This document shows, piece after piece, positions 22,020 through 32,400 of a stretch of DNA of 64,000 bases. Each line of letters opens with the position of its first letter. The stretch's first letter is position 1. The notes under the pieces are model-generated. The model had not been told where the DNA came from. It made no database searches and worked only from the letters and a program-made list of their open reading frames with translations. The stretch is from Agrypnia vestita (Eukaryota; Arthropoda; Insecta; Trichoptera; Phryganeidae), in the NCBI GenBank assembly GCA_016648135.1, contig JADDOH010024890.1:48886-112885 (forward strand), in the 5' to 3' direction. Both the position numbers and the translations under genes were made by a program.

Positions 22020-23259
22020 TACCTGCAAAAACCTGAAAAATCCATTCTCTCTAGTATTGTACCTACTAAGTATGCGTTTGTTCGTACTTATCTGGAATAT
22101 GTGTCTCAAGTGTGGAACCTGCACAAAATTACATGCATTGCGAGATTGGAACAGATAAAAAAGTAACCCATAAAAACCAAGTTTTTATTATACTCCCTTT
22201 CTTTGTAAAATATAACAACAATTAAAGTCGAATTAAAACATATAACATAATACTAAACTTATGTCAGATATTTTGAGCTTTGATAAGACACTTCAGTCAA
22301 TTTAGATTTTCGAAATTCGTAGTGAAGTACCTTTTATATATATCGACGGAGTAATTCAAATTTAGAAAATATTCCGCGACGTTATCCGGCCGCCGCTGCT
22401 AGTAATCAAACTTTTGTAATGATTCCAATTTGAAAAAACTATTAAAATTTCTAAAAATCCGAAATTATGCTATAATTATTAATTTTTTTAACGAAAATTT
22501 TATAGATATTCTTGATCGTCGCCACGAGTCTACTTGCAAAGTTTCAGCTCGATTGGATCACGGGAAAAGGGTTAAAAATCGATCCAAAGTTTTTTCGACG
22601 GCAAGCCGGCAAGCAAGCAGACGCCATGAGTTAAAAGAAAGGAAGTAAAAAAAAAAGTTTCTTCCCCACTTTAACGCTAGACGTAACGTATCTTTGACTC
22701 CTACCCTTCAGGGTGCTTCAGCAGTAAATTTCCACAACATGAAAACTTTGGAACATCGACGAGCACGTGCTGATCTAATACTCCTATTTAAACTATTACA
22801 AGGATACCTCGACTATCCCAGTCAACTGAACCTAATCTCCTTTCACCTATATTTTTAATGTGGAGAATTTAGGAATATTCTTTTTAATGTAATTATAATA
22901 CCAAACTGTGTCAACAAAACTACATATGCTTGGGCATAAAAAACTTCAATAACCTACCTACAGATATTAAGAAAATCGATGACTTACAACAATTAAAGAA
23001 AAAAATAAACCAACACTTTAGATCGATACAATTTGACAATGCATAACAAGACATATAGCTAAGGAACAAATAAGCCAAATCCAAAATAAACTAATAAAGT
23101 GTAAGCCCCTCACCAAGCACATGAGCACGTCTCATTTTTGGAGAGGCAAAGCAATAAAATAAAATGTATCTAAGTAGATTGTAATAGACAAATGTATTAT
23201 GATTTAAATGTAGTTTTAATATTAAATAAAAAATAAATAATAAAAAAATAAATAAATGT
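22020..23259 (+). pseudogene. LINE (CR1/Jockey-like) ORF2 C-terminus, split by element C
   Basis: Before the insertion: FVRTYLEYVSQVWN and IARLEQIQ, the post-RT 'R-x-x-L-E-Y-x-x-x-V-W ... L-E-x-I-Q' region of non-LTR ORF2. After it: FLPHFNARR, LEHRRARADLILLFKLLQGY, then FNNLPTDIKKIDDLQQLKKK, the usual C-terminal end. Family C (22159-22655) sits exactly between LEQIQ and the next residues. A non-coding 3' region with AATAAA-rich tail ends near 23259. One frameshift lies between the two C-terminal blocks. It is not active. Confidence 0.7.
22159..22655 (-). repeat. Interspersed repeat family C, copy 2 (inserted in a LINE)
   Basis: Minus-strand copy running from the AGTAACCCATAAAAACC end to AAAGGAAGTAA. 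It interrupts LINE coding sequence in an A-rich target, so its boundaries can be read directly. Full length here is about 495 bp. Confidence 0.75.
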
Positions 23260-23439
23260 AGGTGCGTATATTTTTTTGCCGAATTATTTAACATATATCC
23301 TAAAATAATTCTATAAATCAATATATATTTTTTTTGTTAAAATATTAATTGGATCTTCGTTTATTCAATGTGAAGAAGAGTGCACGATTATGTGTATTTA
23401 AATTCAGGATATTACAAAAATTCCTGTTGGTAACGTCCG

Positions 23440-23595
23440 TAATTTCGTTCGCATTCGCGGCTAAAAAACAAATTGCACGGCCGGAGATGGGGCTTGAACC
23501 GCGGGCCAGCAAACCCGAATACATCAACGAAAGCGATGTTGCTACCGCTACCTCTCCGCGGATCGACAAATATATATTATACATATATACTAGGG
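23440..23595 (-). repeat. tRNA-derived SINE, family S2, copy 2
   Basis: Minus strand: CCGCGGAGAGGTAGCGGTAG head and GGGTTTGCTGGCCCGCGGTTC box B region, then CCCCATCTCCGGCC. It matches the plus-strand copy at 12620-12720. The plus-strand 84-codon frame across it is fortuitous. Confidence 0.6.
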
Positions 23596-23739
23596 CTTAT
23601 TAAAGACGCGAAACAATGTATAGTCATTTTTGACGGGTAACAGTTGGTTTATTTATTAATTCTCAATTTTTGCATGTAATTCTTACCGTAAGTAGGTACT
23701 ACGACTATCTCGCTAGGAAAATTCTATGTCGGAAAGTTC

Positions 23740-24140
23740 GATGTTTTTTCCCTTTATGTGTTATGGTCTGGATTATCAATAATACACCGCCATTATCTCC
23801 ACACATTTATTTCGGATAGAATACAAAAATATACAATCTTTGGTTTATACCGCGACTATATAAATTATAGACTAAGTATACACCAGAGCTCTGTGGATAA
23901 ATCGTTCACTTCTGTCGCTCATAACGAGATCATCGTTTAAGTTTTTTCTAAACAGAAAACGCTTGCTCGGCCACCCGTCGCGTCTTATATACCTGCGTTT
24001 CTAGAACATTCTTGAAAGTGCGCAACACATATTGGCTTTTCTGAGCCTTTCCAGACTCTTATCGATACTGCTAGATTGATCAGGAATTTCTGGACGGTTC
24101 TGAATCCTTTTATGCTTTGAAGGTTTGTTATTCAATGTTT
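23740..24140 (-). repeat. LTR-like promoter block 2
   Basis: On the minus strand: heat-shock-element array, TATA box, about 150 nt of transcribed-looking sequence, then CCGAAATAAATGTGTGG as polyadenylation signal, ending near CCAGACCATAACA. Order and size match the other LTR-like blocks. Sequence identity to them is low. No gag/pol remnant adjoins it. Confidence 0.4.
23984..24019 (-). promoter_or_regulatory. Perfect four-unit heat-shock element next to a TATA box
   Basis: TTCnnGAAnnTTCnnGAA is read at 24001-24018 in either direction (TTCTAGAACATTCTTGAA on the plus strand). About ten bases further on the minus strand lies GGTATATAAG (23993-23984 region). Alternating TTC/GAA units at exact 5-bp spacing are the binding site of heat shock factor trimers. 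The array is unlikely to be chance, but which transcript it serves is unknown. Confidence 0.6.
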
Positions 24141-24656
24141 GATTGAATTTATTTGCAGTAATAATATATTTTATAAAATAAATCAAGATAATTCAATTGT
24201 AATTTATTTAAGCATCAAATAATAACATTAATTAAGAGGGTTTTATCATGGATACTGGTAAATTTATTGGTCCGCTGTACCGTTTAATAACACAGAAAGA
24301 TAATACGCTTCTCGAAGATACCCTTTGGCAGTTAATTTTCCGGGGAAGTAATTTGAATCCATAAGCGAAACTTAATATTGCAAGATTTAATATTTGTCAG
24401 GGCCGGGCTAATTGTTAGAACCGCCTCCGCCTGCAGAAAACTATTATTTCCTCTCGTTTACAGGGAAAACATCCCTTCGTCCTTGGGGTGGAAATTGGCG
24501 CAAGGATAGGGCTTCCAATTAATATACTAATTCGAGTAACCGGTTATCGGTTATTATTACGTGAAAAAACTAGTTAACTAGCTTGGATAGGATATGTATA
24601 TCGGGCAAGCAGCGACAGACCCATTAAAATAGTACACATAGCTAAACGGCTATCGT

Positions 24657-24740
24657 TTTAACGGCCCTCGTAGTCCAGTATGATACTAGCTTCTCACACC
24701 AAGGGCTCCGGTTTCGATTCACGATGAGGTCACAATTAAT
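24657..24740 (+). repeat. tRNA-Val-like SINE head, copy 1
   Basis: CGTAGTCCAGTATGATACT (box A region), CTTCTCACACCAAGG (anticodon-arm remnant with CAC) and CCGGTTTCGATTCACG (box B) follow the order of a valine tRNA but with broken stems. The minus-strand copy at 45105-45165 has the same CACACCAAGGGCTCCGG stretch, so this is a dispersed repeat, not a tRNA gene. Confidence 0.5.
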
Positions 24741-24754
24741 CTAATGTGATTTTA

Positions 24755-25230
24755 ATAAATGTATATTATAGATGTCTCACAGAGACGAAACTGTAGTTTT
24801 TTTTTTATGGGAAAGTAGGTATAGAAGTCTTTTTTTGGGTGTACATAGGACTTATGACTTATCTTATGGTTGGCTTAAGTGATCACTTTACACAATGTAA
24901 CATTCGCCATTTCCACCCATGATAAAATATACCATGCCTACTAATTTTTTGAAGTTGTATATATTTGAATTACATGCCACACTTCATATATGCATTGTAA
25001 CAACCTTTCCATACGGCCTGTATTTCATTCTCCTAAATCCTCACAGATGTCGTTAATGTCGCTAAATGAGAAAATCTACAATTGATTTTACAGAATTTTT
25101 GAAAGCAATATATTTTAAATAATTATATAGATCATAAGTCCTATGTACACCCAAAAAAGACTTCTATACCTACTTTCCCATAAAAAATTACAGTTTCGTC
25201 TCTGTGAGATATCTATAATGTACATTAATT
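24755..25230. mobile_element. Fold-back MITE family A, copy 1
   Basis: Arms of about 100 bp (24755-24860 and 25131-25230) are inverted repeats. Each carries TATTATAGATGTCTCACAGA-like sequence, ATGGGAAAGTAGGTATAGAA and GGGTGTACATAGGACTTATGA. Other full or partial copies are at 27002-27412, 28730-28862, 43083-43120 and 61527-61850. No ORF. Confidence 0.75.
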
Positions 25231-25394
25231 GATTAATAATGCCTTTGTGACATGAAATCCAGTACTGTTCTGAAAGATTTGAACAAACTCAAAATATTCT
25301 AATGTGATTTTATCAAGCTCGGGTGTTTTTGTGATGCTACGACTTCAGTAATTGGGCCTCTTGACTTGTTGAAGCATTAAAAAAAATAAACCAA

Positions 25395-25548
25395 CGGGGA
25401 AAAGACCGATGGGCAGACTGATCGGAAGAATTTAGGAGATAAGGAGGGATGGGAGAAGAAGGCAATGGATCGGAAGAAGTGAAAAGACATCATCCAGGAG
25501 GCTAGAACTCAACAAGAGCTACGAGAACTAATTAAGTTTGCGTAATAC
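25395..25548 (+). pseudogene. RTE-like LINE ORF2 C-terminal tail
   Basis: In mixed frames: EEFRR, KAMDRKK-KDIIQEARTQQE, LRELIKFA and stop. This is the 'D-R-x-x-W-x-x-I-x-x-E-A-x-x-x-x-x-L' end typical of RTE/endonuclease-reverse-transcriptase ORFs, as also seen at 31725-31928. Confidence 0.55.
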
Positions 25549-25559
25549 CCTATTTCCAT

Positions 25560-26100
25560 GCCTTTTTACGCTATACGAAGCTTTTACCTTCATTTGTAGG
25601 AGGTCCACTTTCATTGCAAAGTACATAAGCACTGAAAGTATGTATTCCATGCAATTAAAATAATTTTATCTCCTCATTCAAAACGTAAACCTAACAAAAA
25701 AATGGAGGAGCGGGTACTCACGCGTGGTAGAAGTGATACTTCTTTGGTGTGATTTTTGATAATTGATATTTACATATTGGTTAAAAACGTATAATACAAT
25801 AATACGATGTATATGTAGATAAATATAATTGATAACACCTCAATGAAGTTAAATTATTAATATTTGTTTTTGAAGTGGTTTGCGATAGTTAAAATAAGAG
25901 ATAAATGTGAAACGAGAGACGTCTATCGTCGCAGCATCGCAGATATATGACATATTTCAAAAAAGTCCAAGTGCCTACCCACTTTTATGTTTTATCGATT
26001 TTCGAAAGTTTCGAAACTATACAACTTTGATAGTCGCATTCAATGTAAAATGAATGAATGTTTTTTTTTTTAAAACAAATATCTGACAATAACATCGTTT
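25560..26100. other. No gene seen
   Basis: AT-rich spacer without shared repeats or supported frames. Confidence 0.3.
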
Positions 26101-26104
26101 TGCA

Positions 26105-26455
26105 AAAACATCGACAATAACGAGAAATCCTAAGACACACTTAAAATCGTAAATAAATAAACACTTCTAATTTTCAATTCAATAACCAATCATCTGCCAG
26201 CTTTTGAATATAGCATCTTTATGATTGGTACTCAATTCAAGATGTTCGAAAATACATTATTTATATTACTGGAACAATAATTTCAAGTGAATAAATTCTT
26301 GACAGTTTGATGAATGCGCGCGCATTTCGTGGTCTCGCATTCCCGCTACATGCTGCTTCCCGCTACGTGTATTTCCGCTACAATGCGCACACGCAGCGTG
26401 CGACACTTCCGCTACAACAATAAATGTCCCCTTAAAGCGCCAAAAGAAGATAAAT
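26105..26455 (+). repeat. Repeat family F, copy 1
   Basis: GGTCTCGCATTCCCGCTACA, TTCCGCTACAA and AAAGCGCCAA recur in the same order and orientation at 28900-29025. The two copies are 2.8 kb apart as direct repeats. They may be termini of one old element or two independent insertions. Internal repetition of CCGCTAC is visible. Confidence 0.45.
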
Positions 26456-26540
26456 TCAATAACTAGTTTTAAATTATTCATATTTTGAATTTTCACAAAT
26501 TACCGGTAAGTCGGTTTCGGTTTAATCCGGCTTGTAAGCC

Positions 26541-26740
26541 TTGGCTGCTGTGTTAGGCTACTGGGCGGTGCTCCAATCCAGTGCTATTGTATCCGGATTC
26601 ATAATTTCCTGGACATTTGTGCTGCTGATTATTAGCTTCCAGATCAAATGTGGTTATGAAATACGAGCAGGGACCCTAATTTATGAAAGGATGGCTGTAA
26701 TATTCTACGTTAAGGGCGCACACCAAAAGGTACGATTCCA
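26541..26740 (+). other. Hydrophobic open frame, unassigned
   Basis: The frame from MAAVLGYWAVLQ contains a clear hydrophobic segment (IVSGFIISWTFVLLIISFQI) and is followed by CACCAAAAG|GTACG, a possible donor. No family is recognised and no acceptor with a good pyrimidine tract precedes it. It could be a degenerate exon of a membrane protein or chance. Confidence 0.2.
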
Positions 26741-27001
26741 CGTATTGTTAAACAACATGTGTCACAACATTATTAAAATGAGACTTAATAAATTTTTCAA
26801 AGAATTAGGGATCAATCATTGGAATCAATTGAAAACATAGAGCTTTACTTGTATGTTTGTAGAACTTCATAATTACATGTATGGAAAAAATACATTTTTT
26901 ATTTATTCAACTTATTTTTTTTCAGAATATTTTGAGTAGGTATGTCTAAATTTTTTCAGGAACATAATACTGGATTCTATCCCCAGGGGGACATCATGAA
27001 T

Positions 27002-27412
27002 CAATATATATTATAGATATCTCATAGAGACGAATATAACTATGTTTTACTAATAATATTGCTTTAAAAACTCCAATAAAAAATATAGATTCCTCATTAT
27101 CAATTGTGATATCTGTATTAGATTATGGGAATGAAAAAGCTTTGTTCGAAAGGTGGCGGTAATACAAATACATCTCACGTATGAAATAAGTTGTGGAGGT
27201 TAAGTTAAATATGACATATACAACTTCCAAAAAATTGATAAATGTTGCAGTCTATCATGGGTGGAAATGGTGAACGTTACATTGTGTAAGGTGATCACAT
27301 AAGCCAGCCGTAAGATAGGTCCTAAGCCCTAATAAATCCAAAAACGACTTCCATACAAACTTTCCCACATAAAAATAAAGCTTGGTATCTATGAGACATC
27401 TATGATATATCT
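27002..27412. mobile_element. Fold-back MITE family A, copy 2
   Basis: TATATTATAGATATCTCATAG at the left is mirrored by ATGAGACATCTATGATATA at the right. ACTTTCCCACATAAAAA and GTGATCACATAAGCCAGCC match internal family A sequence inverted. More diverged than copy 1. Confidence 0.65.
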
Positions 27413-27479
27413 TTATTTAATTTACTTGGGTCGTGTTCCCTTGCAAAACTGTATTTACAGTTTAAAAGCGAGGATTTAA

Positions 27480-28330
27480 TTACAGTAAATGTACATTTTC
27501 TTAATTAGTTGTCCTTAAATTACTTAAAATAAAATTTAAAACTACAAATTTTAAAACTTTTATGCTTTTAAGTATTCACTTCACAATTCACCGTAGTATC
27601 TCTTTAGGATTTTTTCTATATTTTTTTGTCCCGTTACATTTTTTATTCTATCCGGTAGTTTGTTGAATAGTTTTGGTATACGCATTGTTTGGTTCTGTCT
27701 CCGTAATAATTTTTGTTTTTTTTTATTTCTAGTTTCTTATTCGTTATTTGTGTTGGCGTATATTCATGTTGTACTAGTGTTTTAAATCTCTCATTCTCGT
27801 ATTCTTCCAGTCACAGTTAAAAATAAATTTATTTTTGAATTGGTAAGATTTTACACATTTTGAATAGGTTTTCTTGTTGATCCTTGCAATATTTTTTTTG
27901 TTTTTTACTTGCTATAGTTTTAAATATTCTTAGTTGTACTAAATATAATTGGAACGTGTTTTATACCTGTTCAAGCCACAGTTTACAATTGAGTCTACCA
28001 AACTATAATATAAGCAATAGCGTGTGTCTTGGAATACAATATTTGAGATGAAAGAATTTACCGAGTAGGGTCCTTAGTTTCTTAGATGTATCTTCTATGT
28101 GCTGTGTCCAGTTTTTATCTATTGTTAGTCCCAAATATACATATTTGTCAATCTTTTCTAAGTGTTTGCAGTTGCAATCATTGTAATTATTATGTAAATA
28201 ATAAAAAAAAATGCCCTATTAAAATAAGATCTTTGTGTTTGTCTTTTGTATAAGCAGAATGTATTAAAATATATTTCGTTTTTTTTGTATTAATGATAAT
28301 TCCATTATCATGTGACCATTTCAGTATTAG
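27480..28330 (-). pseudogene. LINE (CR1/Jockey-like) reverse transcriptase end
   Basis: On the minus strand: WSHDNGIIINTKKTKYILIH (RT palm end, W-x-x-x-N-x-x-x-I-N-x-x-K-T), then KYVYLGLTIDKNWTQHI, TSKKLRTLLGKFFHLKY and LLILYYSLVDSIVNCGL (thumb region Y-L-G-x-x-I-D). Downstream the frame decays into stops. It may continue the RT fragment at 29694-30000, with later MITE insertions between. Confidence 0.7.
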
Positions 28331-28573
28331 TCTTACGAGGGCATAATCAAAATAAGAGTTATTAAAATGTATTGTAAATCAGTTATATCAATTGTATGCA
28401 TGAAAAGAAGAGAAACAACATTATTTAAAGGATTTTTATTAATTGAGGGTTTTTGTAAACTTTTAAGGGTTTTTATTTTTAGGGTTTTTATAAATTTTAC
28501 ATAATTAAATGCTATTTTAAGTAACAATTGTAATTGAAAAGTTGTGTTATTTTTATGTTGTATAACACAATAT

Positions 28574-28678
28574 GTGGGGTATAAAAGCGAAGGCATTTTA
28601 AATTAGTTATCGTCGGTGATAGCATTGAAAACATTTTTTTGATTTTTTGGATATTGCTGCCTTTGATTTTTTACCCCG
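28574..28678. mobile_element. MITE family B, 105-bp minimal copy
   Basis: Begins GGGGTATAAAAGCGAAGGCA and ends TGCCTTTGATTTTTTACCCC, near-perfect 20-bp terminal inverted repeats. The interior GTCGGTGATAGCATTGAAAA is shared with 45590-45610. Its TIR matches the transposase-bearing copy at 35209-36214. Confidence 0.75.
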
Positions 28679-28729
28679 AATACCTATGTTCCAAATCAAA
28701 AAATCTTTTATTTATTTGAATGGATTATG

Positions 28730-28862
28730 AACGTTGCATTGTGTAAAGTGATCACTCAAGCCAGCTCACACAGGTTGTAAGCTCTGGGTCAACGTATAAA
28801 AATACTTCTATACACGTTTCTGATATAAATAGTTTCGTTTCTGTGACACTTCTATAATTTAT
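28730..28862 (-). repeat. MITE family A, half copy
   Basis: GTAAAGTGATCACTCAAGCC ... CTTCTATACACGTTTC ... AGTTTCGTTTCTGTGACA matches one arm and inner part of family A in reverse. Confidence 0.55.
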
Positions 28863-28899
28863 CATTATATCCTTTTTTTATTTTAATTGATGACCGTTT

Positions 28900-29030
28900 C
28901 ACAAAAACACTATAAACACACCTAAAATCGAAATTCGGATACCGTGGCCTCGCATTCCCGCTACACGCTACGTACGCAGCTTCCGTTACAATAAAAAAAT
29001 TACCCTCAAATGCGCCAAGTACATACAAAT
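28900..29030 (+). repeat. Repeat family F, copy 2
   Basis: GGCCTCGCATTCCCGCTACA, GCAGCTTCCGTTACAATAAA and AATGCGCCAA match copy 1 at 26320-26440 in the same orientation. Confidence 0.45.
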
Positions 29031-29437
29031 GTTACGAAGTTTTCTACCTTTTTAACTAGTTCTACTACACTAACAGTTCTCACTACAAATTTCACTAAAA
29101 GACTGAAAAAACTACGTAGGAAGTATTTTTATTATCATTATTTTACTATGCTTTCTACGTAAGATAGGTATACATTTTTTTAAAACATGGAAAGGTTTTT
29201 TGTTATGTACAACGGGAGGGCGAAGTGAAATAGCATGTTAGCATACGCCGCACTGCGATCAATTTCTATGGCATAAAAAGACAAAATTATTTTTGCATTT
29301 ACAGGAGTTTGAGTGAAAATGCTTATATTTTATTTACCTGAATTTATTTCATTTATTTGAACTAGAATCGTAAGATCAAATGAATGTTCATTTCAAGATA
29401 CAAGATAAAAAATGAATATAGTCTTTTTCGTATTTTG

Positions 29438-29620
29438 GCCGGCGCCACACTGCGCGAATCCTCCGCCGCGTCTTTTCCGTCGCGTAAAATTGGTAAAGCA
29501 AATGGATCGACCGATCATCCACGTATTTTGTTTGATAGGCGCATATTGTATAGAAATAAATGTAGAGGTGTTCCACGACCGAAGAGACGCGGCGGAAGAT
29601 TCGCGCAGTGTGGTGCCGGC
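29438..29620. mobile_element. Fold-back MITE family G (GCCGGC ends), 183 bp
   Basis: Nearly palindromic: GCCGGCGCCACACTGCGCG at the left is mirrored by CGCGCAGTGTGGTGCCGGC at the right, with inverted identity continuing for about 60 bp per arm (CCGCCGCGTCTTTTCCG...). A second copy, with its interior in the opposite orientation, lies at 59255-59428. A clear target duplication is not visible (T run on both sides). The frames spanning it are by-products of the palindrome. Confidence 0.8.
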
Positions 29621-29693
29621 TTTTATGTGCTATTTTATATACTTTTTCATTAATATTTTCAACACTATCTCACGTGAATAAGCCATTTTCATA

Positions 29694-30000
29694 CTAAAAA
29701 CTACAAAATACACCTGCAAATAACAGAAAGCGTGAGTTTAAAATTACATTTTTTATATTATTGATAAAAATCGAAAACAACAATGGACCCAGGTTAGATC
29801 CTTGTGGGACACCTGAGAAGGTAAAGAAGAATTGGAGAACATTGCCTAGCAATGTTAATATCAAGAAGCGGAGGTTCACTACTATACACTGTTTTAAAAT
29901 GACCTGCAAACGCCTCGTTCGTTACCCCTACCACTCCTCTCAAGTACATAATTTCGGCAACTTGGACTCTAGAGCGTGTTCGTTTGTTTATCATCCATAT
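29694..30000 (-). pseudogene. LINE reverse-transcriptase fragment (internally deleted)
   Basis: Minus strand: EAFAGHFKTVYSSEPPLLD, the linker before RT in CR1/Jockey-like ORF2, is followed after a frame change by FSGVPQGSNLGPLLFSIFIN, the RT block with V-P-Q-G-S-x-L-G-P-L-L-F. The palm sequence normally between them is missing, so the copy is deleted and inactive. Confidence 0.75.
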
Positions 30001-30019
30001 CCGGTGATAGTTGATCGTA

Positions 30020-31070
30020 CGTAGTTTTTAGTCAAACTATAAAATTTGAAATAATTCAGTTTAATCGTTTTGTCTAGTTAACGTCAGTACTTGTTGACGA
30101 CAGTGCGCGCAGGATACGTGGTAAATTTCGTCACGGTATTATGTTATAAGACCGACGTCACCAGATCTGGTGTTTTCTCCGGGGATTTTTCACGTTAATA
30201 TTTAACGTGCAGGTCGGCCGTGCCGGTGGTGAGGAGTTAATGGGGTGCTTTGTGAAACATCAAGATGAATTCGTGATGAATGTATTACAGAGTAAATCCC
30301 AGGACCAAAAGAAAATTACTCTTCGCCTCACCGAGATTACGTAACACGCGTATTCTTAAACTAAAGATAATGCGCTTCTCTATTCCCACTCATTGCATTT
30401 ATATTTTGATCTAAGAGTTGAATGGCATTGCATCTTTTTTGAAACGAAGCATTTTTGGGTGCGTGTGTGTTTTTATTTAACCCTGGTTGCCTTTTGTCGC
30501 GGTGGAATTTTATAATTTATTTTTCACCAACTTCCTGAATAGCTGAACTTTCTAAACTTTTTTCTTCGCTATACAATTTTATACTCTGCGTACATTAATT
30601 TTTAACACCGTCAAAACAAAAAAATAAGAGGACGTACAATTGAAATCATGCACGTTCTTATTGAGACATCCTACAGCTTAAATATAATATTAATCTAATC
30701 TAAATATAATAATTTCTGTAGTGTGTCTGTCCCGTAACACTGTTAAATCCTGGAATTCACGGATAAAAACGAAATAACAGGGTTGGACAATGACTCGAGT
30801 GTCAGACGCGCGGACGGCAATGAGTCAACGCAACTAACCGACAAAGCCACCACCGATTCTCCATGGTTCGTCAAAAATATACTATACATACTACACATTG
30901 TAAGAGAAGAGCTTACTAAGAAGCAAACAATTAATTTACGCATCTTACGTTCGACAGGCTTTTTAGTATGTATAAAATAAACTAGCTAGTAAAATATGAA
31001 AATTTCGAATGTCCATCCATATCTGTAACTAGAATCAAATAGCTGAACTCATTCCGTTTTCAAAATTATT
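30020..31070. other. Mostly unassigned; one short open segment
   Basis: 30213-30345 (+) reads without stops VGRAGGEELMGCFVKHQDEF, VMNVLQSKSQDQKKITLRL and ends at TAA. Composition is coding-like and CAG precedes it as a possible acceptor, but I recognise no family. The rest is AT-rich and unexplained. Confidence 0.25.
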
Positions 31071-31075
31071 ATGAA

Positions 31076-31660
31076 CTAGCCGTACGCCAGTGAAAAATCA
31101 CAGAACATAATAAATGCAGAATTTTGTAGCTGAAAATTCTTGAATAGAAAACCATTTGTTTTTACTCCCTTTATATTAACTCGTGGCGTCTGCTTGTCTT
31201 TTTGTCTTCTTGTCTGACGAAAAAACTTTGGATCGATTTTTAACCCTTTTCCCGTGATCCAATCGAGCTGAAACTTTGCAAGTAGTGGCGCCGATCAAGA
31301 AGATCTATCAAATTTTAATTAAAAAAATCCAAAAATGTTAAAAAAATAATACATTTTTGGATTTTTCAAATTTTTGATGGTTTTTTCATACAACTTACTA
31401 AGTTGTATGAAAATATTTCAATGTGTCTGGTAGAAACGGAACCTGAGTATAGTATAATTTTGGATTTTTGGAATTTTTTTATTACTCCCTTTCGTAGCGT
31501 CGCCCGACCGAAACCCAACGCATAGGTTAAGCGCCAAACCAGTTTCCACTAGTAAATGAGAAAGGGAGTATAATAAAAACTTGGTTTTTATGGGTTACTT
31601 TTTTTAAATTGACTTTATTCGCTTAAACCTAAACGTAAATATAATAAAATAATAAAATCA
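31076..31660 (-). repeat. Repeat family D, copy 2, split by element C
   Basis: 31076-31156 and 31613-31660 together reproduce the family D block (minus strand) ATTCATGAATTTTCAGC ... AAACAAATGG ... TTTAAGCGAATAAAGTC. Element C lies exactly between AAACCATTTG and TTTAAATTGACTTTATTCGC, which shows D is older than this C insertion. Confidence 0.75.
31157..31612 (+). repeat. Interspersed repeat family C, copy 3 (nested in D)
   Basis: TTACTCCCTTTATATTAACT at the left; AAAGGGAGTATAATAAAAAC, TTGGTTTTTATGGGTTACTT at the right. It carries an extra inner TACTCCCTTTCGTAGCGTCG block near 31490 that the other copies lack. There is no ORF. Confidence 0.75.
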
Positions 31661-31699
31661 AAATTAGTATGATTTCAAACAGTTTTATACTGATTCCCA

Positions 31700-31930
31700 A
31701 TCATCGCCATCATCACTCTTGGCTCTACAATTCCTGGTGGGTCTTGGCCTCTTCAAGAGTCTTCCTCCACTCATCTCGGTTTAGTGCCAGCTCTCTCCAG
31801 TTCAAAAGCTCCAATGCAGAGATGTCTTTGAGGACGTTGTCGCTCCATCTTAATTTTGGCCTTCCTAAGCTCCTTTGCCGTATCGGCCTTGAGTTCAGCA
31901 GGGATTTTGGTGCTTGATGCTCGGTCATTC
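31700..31930 (-). pseudogene. RTE-like LINE ORF2 C-terminus
   Basis: Minus strand frame: RQRSLGRPKLRWSDNVLKDI then LNWRELALNRDEWRKTLEEAK and HQEL, the standard end of arthropod RTE-type ORF2 (G-R-P-x-x-R-W ... D-R-x-x-W-R-x-x-x-x-x-A-K). The frame is clean over 67 codons but has no body. Confidence 0.75.
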
Positions 31931-31967
31931 TTCCAATATGTTTTGAGTAATTAATTCTTCTTCTTCT

Positions 31968-32400
31968 TCATATGCCCTGTCGGGTCCCCCCGACGTCGGC
32001 GATCATCTGGGAGAATGTTTCCCTGTCCAGGGCAGTGCGGAACAGCTCTTCCACGCTTCTTATCCCGGTCCACTCTCGGGTGTTTCGAAGCCAGGAATGC
32101 CGCCTCCTGCCAACCCCTCTGCGACCCTCAATCTTCCCCTTCATGACGAGCTGAAGGATGGAGTATTTTTCGCCTCTCATTCATTATATGACCAAAATGT
32201 GAAATTTTACGGAGCTTTACTATGTTGAGTAACTGTCTGTTTGTATTTGCTCTACGTAAAACTTCAACATTACTAGTCATGTCAATCTAAGATATCCTTA
32301 ACATTTTACGATGTATCCACATTTCGAACGCCTCTAGGCGATTTAGAGTAGTCACCTTCAACGTCCATACTTCAACACCGTAAAGTAGAACTGACCATAT
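31968..32400 (-). pseudogene. RTE-like LINE ORF2 region, second copy
   Basis: KGKIEGRRGVGRRRHSWLRN, EWTGIRSVEELFRTALDRET and DVGGTRQGI with stop, preceded (32180-32400) by AT-to-GC mixed sequence (GAAGTTTTACGTAGAGC on the minus strand) shared with 16453-16510. It duplicates the C-terminal unit of the adjacent fragment, so two RTE copies lie head to tail. Confidence 0.7.

Noticed and set aside
24657..24740. tRNA-Val gene
   Set aside because: Anticodon CAC and boxes are recognisable but stems are broken, and the same sequence recurs at 45.1 kb with a repeat-like flank.
29384..29681. Three overlapping frames of 60-90 codons
   Set aside because: They arise from the stop-poor palindromic MITE, not from a gene.
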